A stretch of DNA of 64,000 nt from assembly GCF_035917675.1 (NCBI RefSeq), contig NZ_CP109104.1, positions 3,100,001 through 3,164,000 of the forward strand. The letters are read 5' to 3'. This stretch comes from Streptomyces sp. NBC_01775 (GTDB taxonomy: Bacteria; Actinomycetota; Actinomycetes; Streptomycetales; Streptomycetaceae). The position numbers and the translations under genes are program-made. Positions 8,985 through 18,062 of this stretch are shown here, piece after piece (positions within the stretch are counted from its first letter, which is position 1; each line of letters begins with the position of its first letter). Under the pieces are notes generated by a model. The model had not been told where the DNA came from and searched no databases. It saw nothing but the letters and a program-made list of their open reading frames with translations.

Positions 8985-11900
8985 GTGTCGTCACAGTCCC
9001 CCAATAGCTCACCGAGCACCTCTACGGAACGGAAGGACGCGCAGGGCACAGATCCTGCCGCCACGTTCGGACCGAACGAGTGGCTCGTCGACGAGATCTA
9101 CCAGCAGTACCTCCAGGACCCCAACTCGGTAGACCGAGCCTGGTGGGACTTCTTCGCTGACTACCAGCCGGAGTCCTCCGACGGGGCCACGACGCCGGCC
9201 GGCGCCGGTACCCCGCGGGACACCTCCCCGGCTCCCGCGCCCAGCGGCGCGCAGCCGGCTCCCGCCGCACCGGCGCAGAGCGCCACCGAGGCCCCCGCGG
9301 CACAGCAGGGCGCGCCCGCACAGGGTGCCCCGGCCGCCTCCGCGGGCGCACCGGCCAAGCCGGCGCCCGCGAGCGCGCCTGCCGCCAAGCCCGCCGCACC
9401 GGCGCAGCCCCAGGCCAAGCCGGCACAGCCCGCCCCCTCGGGCGGCGCCAAGACGGCGAAGGCGGCAGGGGAAGCCGGGGAGGCCCCCGCGGAGGGCCCG
9501 GAGTACGTGGCTCTGCGCGGTCCGTCCGCGGCCGTCGCGAAGAACATGAACGCTTCCCTGGAGCTGCCCACGGCCACGTCCGTGCGCGCCGTCCCGGTGA
9601 AGCTGCTGTTCGACAACCGCATCGTCATCAACAACCACCTCAAGCGCGCCCGCGGCGGCAAGGTGTCCTTCACGCACCTCATCGGCTACGCGATGGTGCA
9701 GGCGCTGAAGGCGATGCCCTCGATGAACCACGCGTTCACCGAGAAGGACGGCAAGCCCACCCTGGTCAAGCCCGACCATGTGAACCTCGGCCTGGCCATC
9801 GACCTGGTGAAGCCGAACGGCGACCGCCAGCTGGTCGTGGCCGGGATCAAGAAGGCCGAGACGCTGACCTTCTTCGAGTTCTGGCAGGCCTACGAGGACA
9901 TCGTCCGGCGCGCGCGGAACAACAAGCTGACGATGGAGGACTTCTCCGGCGTCACCTGTTCGCTGACCAACCCCGGCGGCATCGGCACCGTGCACTCGGT
10001 GCCGCGTCTGATGCCGGGCCAGGGCCTGATCATGGGCGTCGGCGCGATGGAGTACCCCGCGGAGTTCCAGGGCACCTCGCAGGACACCCTGAACCGCCTG
10101 GGCGTCTCCAAGGTCATGACGCTGACCAGCACCTATGACCACCGGGTGATCCAGGGTGCGGCCTCGGGCGAGTTCCTGCGCCAGGTGGCGAACCTGCTGC
10201 TGGGCCAGAACGAGTTCTACGACGAGATCTTCAAGGCGCTGCGCATCCCCTACGAGCCGGTCCGCTGGCTCCAGGACATCGACGCCTCGCACGACGACGA
10301 CGTCACCAAGGCGGCCCGGGTCTTCGACCTGATCCACTCCTACCGGGTGCGCGGCCACATCATGGCCGACACCGACCCGCTGGAGTACAAGCAGCGCAAG
10401 CACCCCGACCTGGACATCACCGAGCACGGGCTCACCCTGTGGGACCTGGAGCGGGAGTTCGCGGTCGGCGGCTTCGCCGGCAAGTCGATGATGAAGCTGC
10501 GCGACATCCTGGGCGTGCTGCGCGACTCGTACTGCCGCACCACCGGCATCGAGTACATGCACATCCAGGACCCCAAGCAGCGCAAGTGGATCCAGGACCG
10601 GGTCGAGCGCTCCCACGCCAAGCCGGAGCGCGACGAGCAGCTGCGCATCCTGCGCCGCCTCAACGCGGCCGAGGCGTTCGAGACCTTCCTCCAGACGAAG
10701 TACGTCGGCCAGAAGCGCTTCTCGCTGGAGGGCGGCGAGTCCGTCATCCCGCTGCTGGACGCGGTCATCGACGCGGCGGCCGAGTCCCGGCTGGACGAGT
10801 GCGTGATCGGCATGGCCCACCGCGGCCGGCTGAACGTGCTCGCGAACATCGTGGGCAAGCCGTACGCGCAGATCTTCCAGGAGTTCGAGGGCAACCTCGA
10901 CCCCAAGTCGATGCACGGCTCCGGCGATGTGAAGTACCACCTGGGCGCCGAGGGCACCTTCACCGGTCTGGACGGCGAGCAGATCAAGGTCTCGCTCACC
11001 GCCAACCCTTCCCACCTGGAGGCCGTCGACCCGGTCGTCGAGGGTGTGGCGCGCGCCAAGCAGGACATCATCGGCAAGGGCGGCACGGACTTCACCGTCC
11101 TGCCCGTCCAGCTGCACGGTGACGCGGCCTTCGCGGGCCAGGGCGTGGTGGCCGAGACGCTGAACATGTCGCAGCTGCGCGGCTACCGCACCGGCGGCAC
11201 GGTCCACATCGTCATCAACAACCAGGTCGGCTACACCGCGGCGCCCGAATCGGCGCGCTCGTCGATGTACTCCACCGACGTGGCCCGGATGATCGAGGCC
11301 CCGATCCTCCATGTGAACGGCGACGACCCCGAGGCCGTCGTGCGGGCGGCCCGGCTGGCCTTCGAGTACCGCCAGGCGTTCAACAAGGACGTGGTCATCG
11401 ACCTGATCTGCTACCGCAGGCGTGGCCACAACGAGACGGACAACCCCTCGTTCACCCAGCCGCTGATGTACCACCTGATCGACAAGAAGCGCTCGGTGCG
11501 CAAGCTCTACACCGAGTCGCTGATCGGCAGGGGCGACATCACCCTGGAGGAGGCCGAGCAGGCGCTCCAGGACTTCCAGGGGCAGCTGGAGAAGGTCTTC
11601 ACGGAGGTCCGTGACGCCGCCGCGACGCCGCTCCAGACGGAGGTCCCGGCCCCGCAGGCCGAGTTCCCCGTGGGCCTGGACACCGCGATCTCCCAGGAGG
11701 TCCTCAAGCGGATCGCCGAGTCCCAGGTCAACCTCCCCGACCGGGTCACCGTCCACCCCCGGCTGCTGCCGCAGCTCCAGCGGCGGGCGCAGATGGTCGA
11801 GGACGGCACGATCGACTGGGCGATGGGCGAGACGCTGGCCATCGGCTCACTGCTGATGGAGGGCACCCCGGTCCGGCTGTCGGGCCAGGACTCCCGGCGC

Positions 11901-12896
11901 GGCACCTTCGGCCAGCGGCACGCGGTGCTGCTCGACCAGAAGTCCGGGGACGACTACACCCCGCTGCTGTACCTCTCGGACGACCAGGCGCGCTACAACG
12001 TCTACGACTCGCTGCTGAGCGAGTACGCGGCGATGGGCTTCGAGTACGGATACTCCCTGGCCCGCCCGGACGCGCTGGTCATGTGGGAGGCGCAGTTCGG
12101 TGACTTCATGAACGGCGCGCAGACGGTGATCGACGAGTTCATCTCGTCCGCCGAGCAGAAGTGGAACCAGACCTCCGGGGTCTCCCTGCTGCTGCCGCAC
12201 GGCTACGAGGGCCAGGGCCCGGACCACTCCTCGGCCCGGATCGAGCGGTTCCTCCAGCTGTGCGCGCAGAACAGCATGACGGTCGCGATGCCCACGCTGC
12301 CGTCGAACTACTTCCACCTGCTGCGCTGGCAGGTCCACAACCCGCACCACAAGCCGCTGATCGTCTTCACCCCGAAGTCGATGCTCCGGATGAAGGCGGC
12401 GGCCTCGAAGGCGGAGGAGTTCACCACCGGCGGCTTCCGTCCGGTCATCGGTGACACGCTCGTGGACAGCGGAGAGATGGACCCGGCGAGCGTTCGCAAG
12501 GTCGTCTTCTGCTCCGGCAAGGTCTACTACGACCTGGACGCCGAGCGGCAAAAGCGCGGTCTGAAGGACCCTGGTTCTGCTGGTGACACAGCGATTATCC
12601 GGCTGGAGCGGCTCTACCCGCTGCCCGGCGCGGAGATCCAGTCCCAGATGGCCCGCTTCAGCGGCGCGGAGAAGTTCATCTGGGCCCAGGAAGAGCCGGC
12701 CAACCAGGGTGCGTGGCCGTTCATCGCGCTCAACCTGGTCGACCACCTCGACCTGATCATCGGCTCGGAGCCGGTCCCGAACGCGGACAGGCTGCGCCGG
12801 GTCTCGCGTCCGTCCTCGTCCTCGCCCGCCGTGGGCTCGGGCAAGCGGCACGCGGAGGAGCAGGCGGAGCTGGTCCGGGAGGTCTTCGACATCTGA
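8985..12896 (+). CDS. kgd: Multifunctional 2-oxoglutarate dehydrogenase/decarboxylase (E1o with fused E2-like domain)
   Basis: About 1303 residues, the fused actinobacterial form that feeds 2-oxoglutarate into the TCA cycle. It opens with the E1o segment [21 protein letters not shown] (here [16 protein letters not shown]), then a long Ala/Pro linker (about 60-165), an E2 succinyltransferase domain with HDHRVIQG (His near 386) but no lipoyl domain, and the thiamine-diphosphate E1 domain with [11 protein letters not shown] and GDAAFAGQG (about 710). GTG at 8985 matches the expected N-terminus; upstream codons have no homology. The 225 bp before it (8760-8984) hold no gene. Lipoyl groups must come from another E2. 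Control by a GarA/OdhI-type protein is usual in the family but not visible here. Confidence 0.95.
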   Translation: MSSQSPNSSPSTSTERKDAQGTDPAATFGPNEWLVDEIYQQYLQDPNSVDRAWWDFFADYQPESSDGATTPAGAGTPRDTSPAPAPSGAQPAPAAPAQSATEAPAAQQGAPAQGAPAASAGAPAKPAPASAPAAKPAAPAQPQAKPAQPAPSGGAKTAKAAGEAGEAPAEGPEYVALRGPSAAVAKNMNASLELPTATSVRAVPVKLLFDNRIVINNHLKRARGGKVSFTHLIGYAMVQALKAMPSMNHAFTEKDGKPTLVKPDHVNLGLAIDLVKPNGDRQLVVAGIKKAETLTFFEFWQAYEDIVRRARNNKLTMEDFSGVTCSLTNPGGIGTVHSVPRLMPGQGLIMGVGAMEYPAEFQGTSQDTLNRLGVSKVMTLTSTYDHRVIQGAASGEFLRQVANLLLGQNEFYDEIFKALRIPYEPVRWLQDIDASHDDDVTKAARVFDLIHSYRVRGHIMADTDPLEYKQRKHPDLDITEHGLTLWDLEREFAVGGFAGKSMMKLRDILGVLRDSYCRTTGIEYMHIQDPKQRKWIQDRVERSHAKPERDEQLRILRRLNAAEAFETFLQTKYVGQKRFSLEGGESVIPLLDAVIDAAAESRLDECVIGMAHRGRLNVLANIVGKPYAQIFQEFEGNLDPKSMHGSGDVKYHLGAEGTFTGLDGEQIKVSLTANPSHLEAVDPVVEGVARAKQDIIGKGGTDFTVLPVQLHGDAAFAGQGVVAETLNMSQLRGYRTGGTVHIVINNQVGYTAAPESARSSMYSTDVARMIEAPILHVNGDDPEAVVRAARLAFEYRQAFNKDVVIDLICYRRRGHNETDNPSFTQPLMYHLIDKKRSVRKLYTESLIGRGDITLEEAEQALQDFQGQLEKVFTEVRDAAATPLQTEVPAPQAEFPVGLDTAISQEVLKRIAESQVNLPDRVTVHPRLLPQLQRRAQMVEDGTIDWAMGETLAIGSLLMEGTPVRLSGQDSRRGTFGQRHAVLLDQKSGDDYTPLLYLSDDQARYNVYDSLLSEYAAMGFEYGYSLARPDALVMWEAQFGDFMNGAQTVIDEFISSAEQKWNQTSGVSLLLPHGYEGQGPDHSSARIERFLQLCAQNSMTVAMPTLPSNYFHLLRWQVHNPHHKPLIVFTPKSMLRMKAAASKAEEFTTGGFRPVIGDTLVDSGEMDPASVRKVVFCSGKVYYDLDAERQKRGLKDPGSAGDTAIIRLERLYPLPGAEIQSQMARFSGAEKFIWAQEEPANQGAWPFIALNLVDHLDLIIGSEPVPNADRLRRVSRPSSSSPAVGSGKRHAEEQAELVREVFDI

Positions 12897-12924
12897 GGCC
12901 GCTGGTCCGGTAATTCCGGAAGCA

Positions 12925-12962
12925 ACGAGTGCCCCCGCCGCGATCGCGGCGGGGGCACTCGT
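12925..12962. terminator. 38-bp perfect palindrome, bidirectional terminator
   Basis: ACGAGTGCCCCCGCCGCGA is followed directly by its exact complement, 28 bp after the kgd stop. The long GC stem serves kgd and probably also the convergent reverse-strand array that ends at 13134. The rest of 12963-13133 shows nothing. Confidence 0.85.
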
Positions 12963-13133
12963 CTTCGCACACGGCGCGCGCCGAAGCGCGGGGCAGAGCG
13001 GCAGCGGGAACGGAACCTGGTGCCTCCCTGCTCGAAGAGCTTGGGGGAGCACCCGCCCTCCGCTCAGCACAGGCAGAGGCAGCCCCTGCTCAGCCCCAGG
13101 AAAGAGGTCGACGGAAGATCCGCCGGACAGGCG

Positions 13134-16100
13134 CTAGCCCAGGTAGGGCTCGTAGTCCCAGTGGGGGCGGGTGCGCTGGCGTGCCGCGAGGGTGTGGTGG
13201 TGCTGGGCGCCGAGCGAGCGGGTGAGCCGCTCCAGCGCCTCGGCCTCCACCTCGCGGGCCTCCTCACGGCGGCGCAGGGAGCGCAGATCGGCGGCGTTCG
13301 CGATCATGCAGGAGAGGGTGAGCGGGTGGTCCTCGCCCAGCGTGGCGCGGGCCCGGAGGTGGGCATCGTGGCTCAGCGCGTAGGCGTCGTCCAGCGCCTC
13401 GCCCAGGTTGCGCCCGCCGCTGGTGTTCAGGGCGCAGCCCAAGGTGGCCGGATGGTCGGGCCCCAGCAGCGAGGTGAGCCCGGCGAGGGCCTGCTCGAAC
13501 ATGGTGAGCGCGCCGTCCCGGTCGCCCTCGGCCTGGAGGACGAGGCCCGCGTTGGACTGCATGGCCGTGGAGACCGGGTGGGCGGGGCCCAGCAGTGCGC
13601 GGAAGCCGTACTCGGCCTCGGTGAGCAGCTCACGCGAGAGGGTCAGATCGCCGTGCTCGCGCAGGAAGTTGCCGTAGTCGGTCAGCAGCGCCAGCGTGGA
13701 GTAGTGGCCACGGCCGTGCACCTGCTCCTGCTGTTCGAGCAGGGCCGCCATGGCGGTGGCCATGTCCTGGCGCGAGGTGCCGGACCTGCGCTGGCACAGC
13801 AACAGGTTGTGCCGCGCCAGCAGGGTCTGCGGGTGCTGCGGGCCGAGCACCTGGAGATGCAGCCGCATGCCCAGGTCCTGGCGGGCCACCGCTTCCTGGT
13901 AGCGGCCCATCAGGCGCAGGTCCCGGGCGCAGGCGTTGCCGGAGGAGAGGGTGTTGAGATGGCGGGCGCGCAGCACCTGTTCGCGCTTGCGGAGGGTGTC
14001 CAGGTCGATCTCGTACGCGTCCTCGTAGCGGCCCAGCAGGCGCAGCCCGACGGCGAGGTTGTGCTGGGCGAGGAGGCTCGTCCACTCCGCGGGCCCGTAC
14101 AGCCCCCGGGACACCTCGACGACCTCCTCCTGGAGCGTCAGCGCCTCGTCGTACTGGCCCAGCAGGCGCAGGTCGGAGGCCAGACAGCTGGTGGCCTCCA
14201 TGACGGCTTCCTCGTCGGCACCGGGGATCTCCCGCAGCCGCTCCAGTCGGGCGCTGTCGAGGCTCTGCGCCTCGCGGAAGCGGCCCGCCATGCGCAGCAG
14301 GTCGCCCTGGAGGGTGGTGAGGGCGCGCAGGGGCTGGTCACCGGCGTCCAAGAAGCCCTCCCATTCCTGCCGGATGCTGTCGGCCAGCTCGGTGCCGAGG
14401 GTGTACTCGCCGCTGGCGTAGCAGTACCGCAGGCAGTTGAGCAGCATGCCCTGGACGCGACGCTCCTTGCTGGCGGGCGCGGCCGAGGCCAGCAGATGCG
14501 GGAGGAGTTCGGCGTAGCGGCCCCACTGACGGCTGTCGTTGGGCGCGCCGGTGTCGGCCTCGACCAGCAGCCGGTGGACGGTGTCGCGGTAGACGTCGCT
14601 CTCCCGGCCCTGGGTCAGCTCGCTGACGACGCTGTGGACGACCTGGTGCATATGCACCGAGTCCTCCTGATCGCCGTCGCCGACGGAGGGGCCGCGGGAC
14701 TCCCGGGTGAGCACGGAGTAGTTGACGAGGGAGTCCAGCGCTCGGGCCCAGCCCGCCCTGTCACTGCTGATCCACCGCAGATGTTCGGGGAGTTCGGCGG
14801 AGGGGATGCCGCGCGCGAGGCCCAGCGGGATGCGTCCGGGCGAGAAGACCGCGCACAGGGAGAGGAGTTCGACGGCGCGGGGCTCGGATTTGCGCAGCTT
14901 GTTGAGCAGCAGCGACCAGGAGGTGAGGGAGGAGTAGGGGTAGTCGTCCGGCATGGAGCGGGTATCCAGCCGGATGAGCCCCACGCCGCGCACCATGCGC
15001 AGGTATTCGGGCACCTCCATGCCCTCCTCGCCGAGCCAGGCTGCCGCCTGGGCGAGCTGGAGGGGCAGGTCCTGGAATTCGCCGGCCACCTGGTCGGCCT
15101 GCTCGACGGTGATGTGCGGGGCCCGGCGCATGAGGTAGCCGGTGGACTCGGCACGGCGGAAGGCCGAGATGCCCTTGATGTCGGTGCTGGCACGCCAGTT
15201 CTGGTTCCGGGAGGTGATCAGCACGTGTCCCGTGCCGCCCTGGGGGAGGTAGGTGACGGCTTCCTCCGGCTCCTCCCAGCCGTCGAAGATGAGCAGCCAG
15301 CGGCCGGACGGCTCGTTCCTGCGCAGCGCGTCGCGTACGGCGCGCACCCGCTCGCCGACCTCGGCCACTCCACCCAGGCCCAGCTCGGAGGCGAGCGAGC
15401 TGAAGGTGTCGCGCTGGGTGTTGCGCTGGTCGCAGTTGACCCACCACACGACGTCGTAGTCGGGCGCGAAGCGGTGCGCGTACTCGGCGGCGATCTGGGT
15501 CTTGCCGATACCGGCGGTGCCGACGAGGGTGCACACGGCGGCGCCGTGCTCGGCGTCCATGAGCTGCTGCTGGAGGTCGCCCAGGATCACGTCACGGCCG
15601 GTGAAACGGGCGTTGCGGCGGGGGATCTCGCCCCAGACCCCGGGCGGGTCGTTGGGGTAGCGGCTGGTGTAGGCGGGCAGCGGGGCGCGAGTGCGGCGGG
15701 CGCGCAGTCCCAGCCGGTTGAGCAGCCTGCGCTCGGCCTCCTCCTCGCCGACCCCCCACAGGTTGACCGGCTCCAGCACCGCGGTGGCGGGCAGCAGTTC
15801 GCGGTTGGTGAGGTTGACGGCGGCGAACCGCTCGGCGTTCTCGGCGACGTAGCCGCGCAGCACCGCGTTCCAGTCGGTCTCGGTGCGCGGCCCGAGCTGG
15901 AAGAACACGTCGCTGATGACGAGCAGGACGCGCCCTGTGGCGAGCTGGAGGTCACCGAGCGCCTCGTCGAGCGGCTGTTCGCGGTCGGGGTCCCAGCGCT
16001 GGAGGGTGGTGCGGTGGCCGTGGCTCTCCAGCCGGTGGGAGATCCAGGTGCCCCACGCTCGGTGGTAGCCGGGAAAGACCACCACGAAGTGCTCGGACTC

Positions 16101-16145
16101 CGGCCCCGCCCCGCCGCCGTGCGACTGTTCCCGCTGAGCGACCAT
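13134..16145 (-). CDS. fxsT: FxsT-like TIR/NB-ARC/TPR (STAND) protein
   Basis: About 1003 residues. The N-terminal 110 residues look TIR-like (FVVVFPGYHRAWGTWISHRL). An NB-ARC ATPase follows, with Walker A VGTAGIGKT near 206-214 and Walker B RWLLIFDGWE; the C-terminal half is tetratricopeptide repeats with the pattern LGPxHPxTL. The ending, RTRPHWDYEPYLG, is typical of the tetratricopeptide proteins of FxSxx-COOH peptide systems (FxsT). ATG 16145 has GAGGGAG upstream. It is the last gene of the array, 79 bp after the HExxH gene. In STAND proteins ligand binding on the repeats drives ATP-dependent assembly; here the ligand may be the modified peptide. No FxsA or radical-SAM FxsB is adjacent, so the name is by similarity. 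Confidence 0.85.
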   Translation of the reverse strand: MVAQREQSHGGGAGPESEHFVVVFPGYHRAWGTWISHRLESHGHRTTLQRWDPDREQPLDEALGDLQLATGRVLLVISDVFFQLGPRTETDWNAVLRGYVAENAERFAAVNLTNRELLPATAVLEPVNLWGVGEEEAERRLLNRLGLRARRTRAPLPAYTSRYPNDPPGVWGEIPRRNARFTGRDVILGDLQQQLMDAEHGAAVCTLVGTAGIGKTQIAAEYAHRFAPDYDVVWWVNCDQRNTQRDTFSSLASELGLGGVAEVGERVRAVRDALRRNEPSGRWLLIFDGWEEPEEAVTYLPQGGTGHVLITSRNQNWRASTDIKGISAFRRAESTGYLMRRAPHITVEQADQVAGEFQDLPLQLAQAAAWLGEEGMEVPEYLRMVRGVGLIRLDTRSMPDDYPYSSLTSWSLLLNKLRKSEPRAVELLSLCAVFSPGRIPLGLARGIPSAELPEHLRWISSDRAGWARALDSLVNYSVLTRESRGPSVGDGDQEDSVHMHQVVHSVVSELTQGRESDVYRDTVHRLLVEADTGAPNDSRQWGRYAELLPHLLASAAPASKERRVQGMLLNCLRYCYASGEYTLGTELADSIRQEWEGFLDAGDQPLRALTTLQGDLLRMAGRFREAQSLDSARLERLREIPGADEEAVMEATSCLASDLRLLGQYDEALTLQEEVVEVSRGLYGPAEWTSLLAQHNLAVGLRLLGRYEDAYEIDLDTLRKREQVLRARHLNTLSSGNACARDLRLMGRYQEAVARQDLGMRLHLQVLGPQHPQTLLARHNLLLCQRRSGTSRQDMATAMAALLEQQEQVHGRGHYSTLALLTDYGNFLREHGDLTLSRELLTEAEYGFRALLGPAHPVSTAMQSNAGLVLQAEGDRDGALTMFEQALAGLTSLLGPDHPATLGCALNTSGGRNLGEALDDAYALSHDAHLRARATLGEDHPLTLSCMIANAADLRSLRRREEAREVEAEALERLTRSLGAQHHHTLAARQRTRPHWDYEPYLG

Positions 16146-16224
16146 GCGTACGTTCTCCCTCGTCCAGCAGCCGCGCCACCCGGGGGTGACTCCATGCGGC
16201 AAGATTACCCAAAGTGACTGTCTG

Positions 16225-17526
16225 TTAGCTTGTGGGCGAGGGTGCCGGGCCTCGCCGTGCGGGTGCGCACAGCCGCGCGTGGTGGCGGCGCATCCCTTCC
16301 ACGAACTCTGTGCCTTCTGCGGTCAGTTGGCCAGAGTCCAGAAGGAGGGAAAGGGCGTCGTCGACCTGTTCACGGTACTTCTCACGGCGCGCTTTCGCCG
16401 CCACGCGCTCCTCGGTACCGGCTCCGGCGCGCCGCGCGAGGCGGTCCCACAGATCGGCCAGGGCCAGGTGCGCGTACGTGCCCTGGAGGACGGCGCCCAG
16501 CGGCCGGGGGTCGGCACGCCAGCCGACGCGGAAGACCGCTTCGCCACCCTCGTGGTACAGCCGCACCATGTCGCCGAGGACGGCCAGCTTGCTGTGCTGC
16601 ACCTCGTGGACGAGGACCTCGGCCATCTCCTCCGCCGACTCGGGCAAGGTGGTCAGCACCGCCCAGGGCGCGGCCAGCCGGGTGGCACTGGCACGGCCCG
16701 ACGGCTTCCACCACACGGGTACGACGGCGCGGACCCGGCCGGTGACCTCGGCGGCCCGCTCGGGGTCGGCGGCACCGAGAAGGCGGAGCGCACGGGTCCA
16801 CAGCTCACGCCAGGCGTGTGCTTCGTCCGCCGTCACGGTGGCGGGGCGCAGGCCCGCGATGCCTCCGGCGTCGCGGCCGAGGTGGGGGTCCTGGTCGTCG
16901 AGGAGGGCACGCGCGCCGGGCAGTGCGCGGACCGGCAGCCAGCCGCCCCCGCCGCCCTGGCCTCCCGGCGGGACGGCCAGGGCTTCTGGCGCTGCGGGAC
17001 GGTGGGGGTGCGGGAGCGTGGTGGGCTCGCCGCCTTCGGGGGTCAGGATGAGGGTGTGAGACGTGGCCTCTATGTGCAGCAGGGGCGCGGCGGTCGCGTA
17101 CGCGCCCAGGCCCGGCAGCGTCAACAGCCCCTCGCGCACCGGCAGGGTGAGCCGGAACGCGCGTGCGGCGCCGGTGGCCACAACGGCGGCGACGGCTCCC
17201 AGCCCCTCCAGCGCCCGCTCGAACCCAGCGCCTTCCCCGGCGGCGAGCGCGTGAGCCAGCCAGTTGCCGACGGCCGGATAGCCCAGTGCCTCGCGGGCGG
17301 CGGCCGGGGCGTGGGACTCGGCCTCCTCCAGCAGCCGCCAGTCGCGCCGCAGGGCGCGGGCCGCGTCGTCGCTCAAGGGAACGCGCCCGGCTCTCGTCAG
17401 CAGGGTCTTGAGGAGGACGAGGCGCCTGCTGTGCAGTCCGGCGCGTAAGAGCGCGGCCTCACGGGGCACCGGGCGGGTCTCCCCCATCCCGCGCAGTGCC
17501 GGGCCGGTCAGTTCAAAGGGCTGCAT
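16225..17526 (-). CDS. HExxH-type putative peptide beta-hydroxylase
   Basis: A 433-residue protein with the motif HEVQH at 307-311 in EVLVHEVQHSKLAVL, followed by LYHEGGEAVFRVGWRADPRP. These match the HExxH peptide-modification family, some members of which are 2-oxoglutarate-dependent peptide beta-hydroxylases. The helical N-terminal half (about 20-200) probably binds substrate. It starts inside the end of the 113-residue gene (14-bp overlap), with no good ribosome site of its own, so translation is likely coupled. The ATP-binding FxsT-like gene follows. In related clusters this domain is fused to a radical-SAM enzyme; here it stands alone. Peptide hydroxylation is inferred from family. Confidence 0.8.
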   Translation of the reverse strand: MQPFELTGPALRGMGETRPVPREAALLRAGLHSRRLVLLKTLLTRAGRVPLSDDAARALRRDWRLLEEAESHAPAAAREALGYPAVGNWLAHALAAGEGAGFERALEGLGAVAAVVATGAARAFRLTLPVREGLLTLPGLGAYATAAPLLHIEATSHTLILTPEGGEPTTLPHPHRPAAPEALAVPPGGQGGGGGWLPVRALPGARALLDDQDPHLGRDAGGIAGLRPATVTADEAHAWRELWTRALRLLGAADPERAAEVTGRVRAVVPVWWKPSGRASATRLAAPWAVLTTLPESAEEMAEVLVHEVQHSKLAVLGDMVRLYHEGGEAVFRVGWRADPRPLGAVLQGTYAHLALADLWDRLARRAGAGTEERVAAKARREKYREQVDDALSLLLDSGQLTAEGTEFVEGMRRHHARLCAPARRGPAPSPTS

Positions 17527-17854
17527 CGTGGCCCGTGCTGTCGCCTCCCGGGCCGCAGGTTGACCGGAACGCGCCCCGTCCGCCGGATGTCGCGTCCCGT
17601 CCGCCGGACATCCCGCCTCTGTTCACCCGCGCGGCGGCCGTCTCCCGCTTGCCGCTTCCTCCTTGGCCGCCGGTCGAGCGCCACACGCGCGAGAGCGCTT
17701 CAGGAGTGTGCAGAGCGCTCTCCACCGCCGCGGTGACGGCTGCGTCGTCGCAGGTCTTGAGCATGCGCAGGGTCACGCCCCGCAGATCGGGCAGGGGCGG
17801 TGCGGCGAACTCCTGACCCGGGCTGCGGGACGTGCCATCGGTCCACTTCGGCAC
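17513..17854 (-). CDS. 113-residue candidate peptide substrate of the HExxH enzyme
   Basis: The GTG at 17854 has an excellent GGGAGGAG ribosome site, which defines a 113-residue protein; the same frame stays open far upstream but runs into low-complexity sequence and the next gene. The first half, with LPDLRGVTLRMLKTCDDAAV and VESALHTPEALSRVW, could be a helical leader. The second half is Gly/Ser/Arg/Thr-rich (GGQGGSGKRET, NRGGMSGGRD) and ends Gly-His-Asp-Ala-Ala-Leu, with Asp, His and Asn residues a hydroxylase could modify. It overlaps the HExxH gene by 14 bp. It does not end in F-x-S-x-x, so it is not a standard FxsA. I recognise no family; a precursor role is inferred from position and composition. 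Confidence 0.6.
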   Translation of the reverse strand: MPKWTDGTSRSPGQEFAAPPLPDLRGVTLRMLKTCDDAAVTAAVESALHTPEALSRVWRSTGGQGGSGKRETAAARVNRGGMSGGRDATSGGRGAFRSTCGPGGDSTGHDAAL

Positions 17855-17878
17855 GCTCTTCTCCTCCCTCGAACCCCG

Positions 17879-17927
17879 CCCGGGGGCGGTAACCACGGAT
17901 GTCTTCTCTTTCCCGGGGGCCGTAACC
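17879..17927. repeat. Pair of 16-bp direct repeats upstream of the 113-residue gene
   Basis: Read on the reverse strand, GGTTACGGCCCCCGGG (17912-17927) and GGTTACCGCCCCCGGG (17879-17894) differ at one base and are 33 bp apart. They lie 25-73 bp upstream of the GTG at 17854, in the 208-bp gap after the vWA gene, where a promoter for the peptide-modification genes would be expected. They may be activator sites; no known consensus is claimed. Confidence 0.5.
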
Positions 17928-18062
17928 GGAAACACGTTCGGACTTCGGGGCCGTCGCATTCGGCCGTCCCTCATCCCACGGCCGCCTCCCCCTCGTGACA
18001 CCTCGTTCCCCCCCCGTCGTCGCCGATCTCCCCGCCGTGTCCGGCCGGTCCGGCCTCCGCTC

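Noticed and set aside
9009..11756. A 915-residue reverse frame opposite kgd
   Set aside because: Antisense shadow of a strongly conserved gene, rich in Leu/Val/Arg/His/Gln with no motif or ribosome site.
13020..16217. A 1065-residue forward frame opposite the FxsT-like gene
   Set aside because: Composition bias of an antisense frame; the reverse gene has Walker motifs and repeats.
17513..17854. FxsA precursor of a standard FxSxx-COOH system
   Set aside because: The C-terminus is not F-x-S-x-x and no radical-SAM partner is adjacent; kept only as a general precursor candidate.
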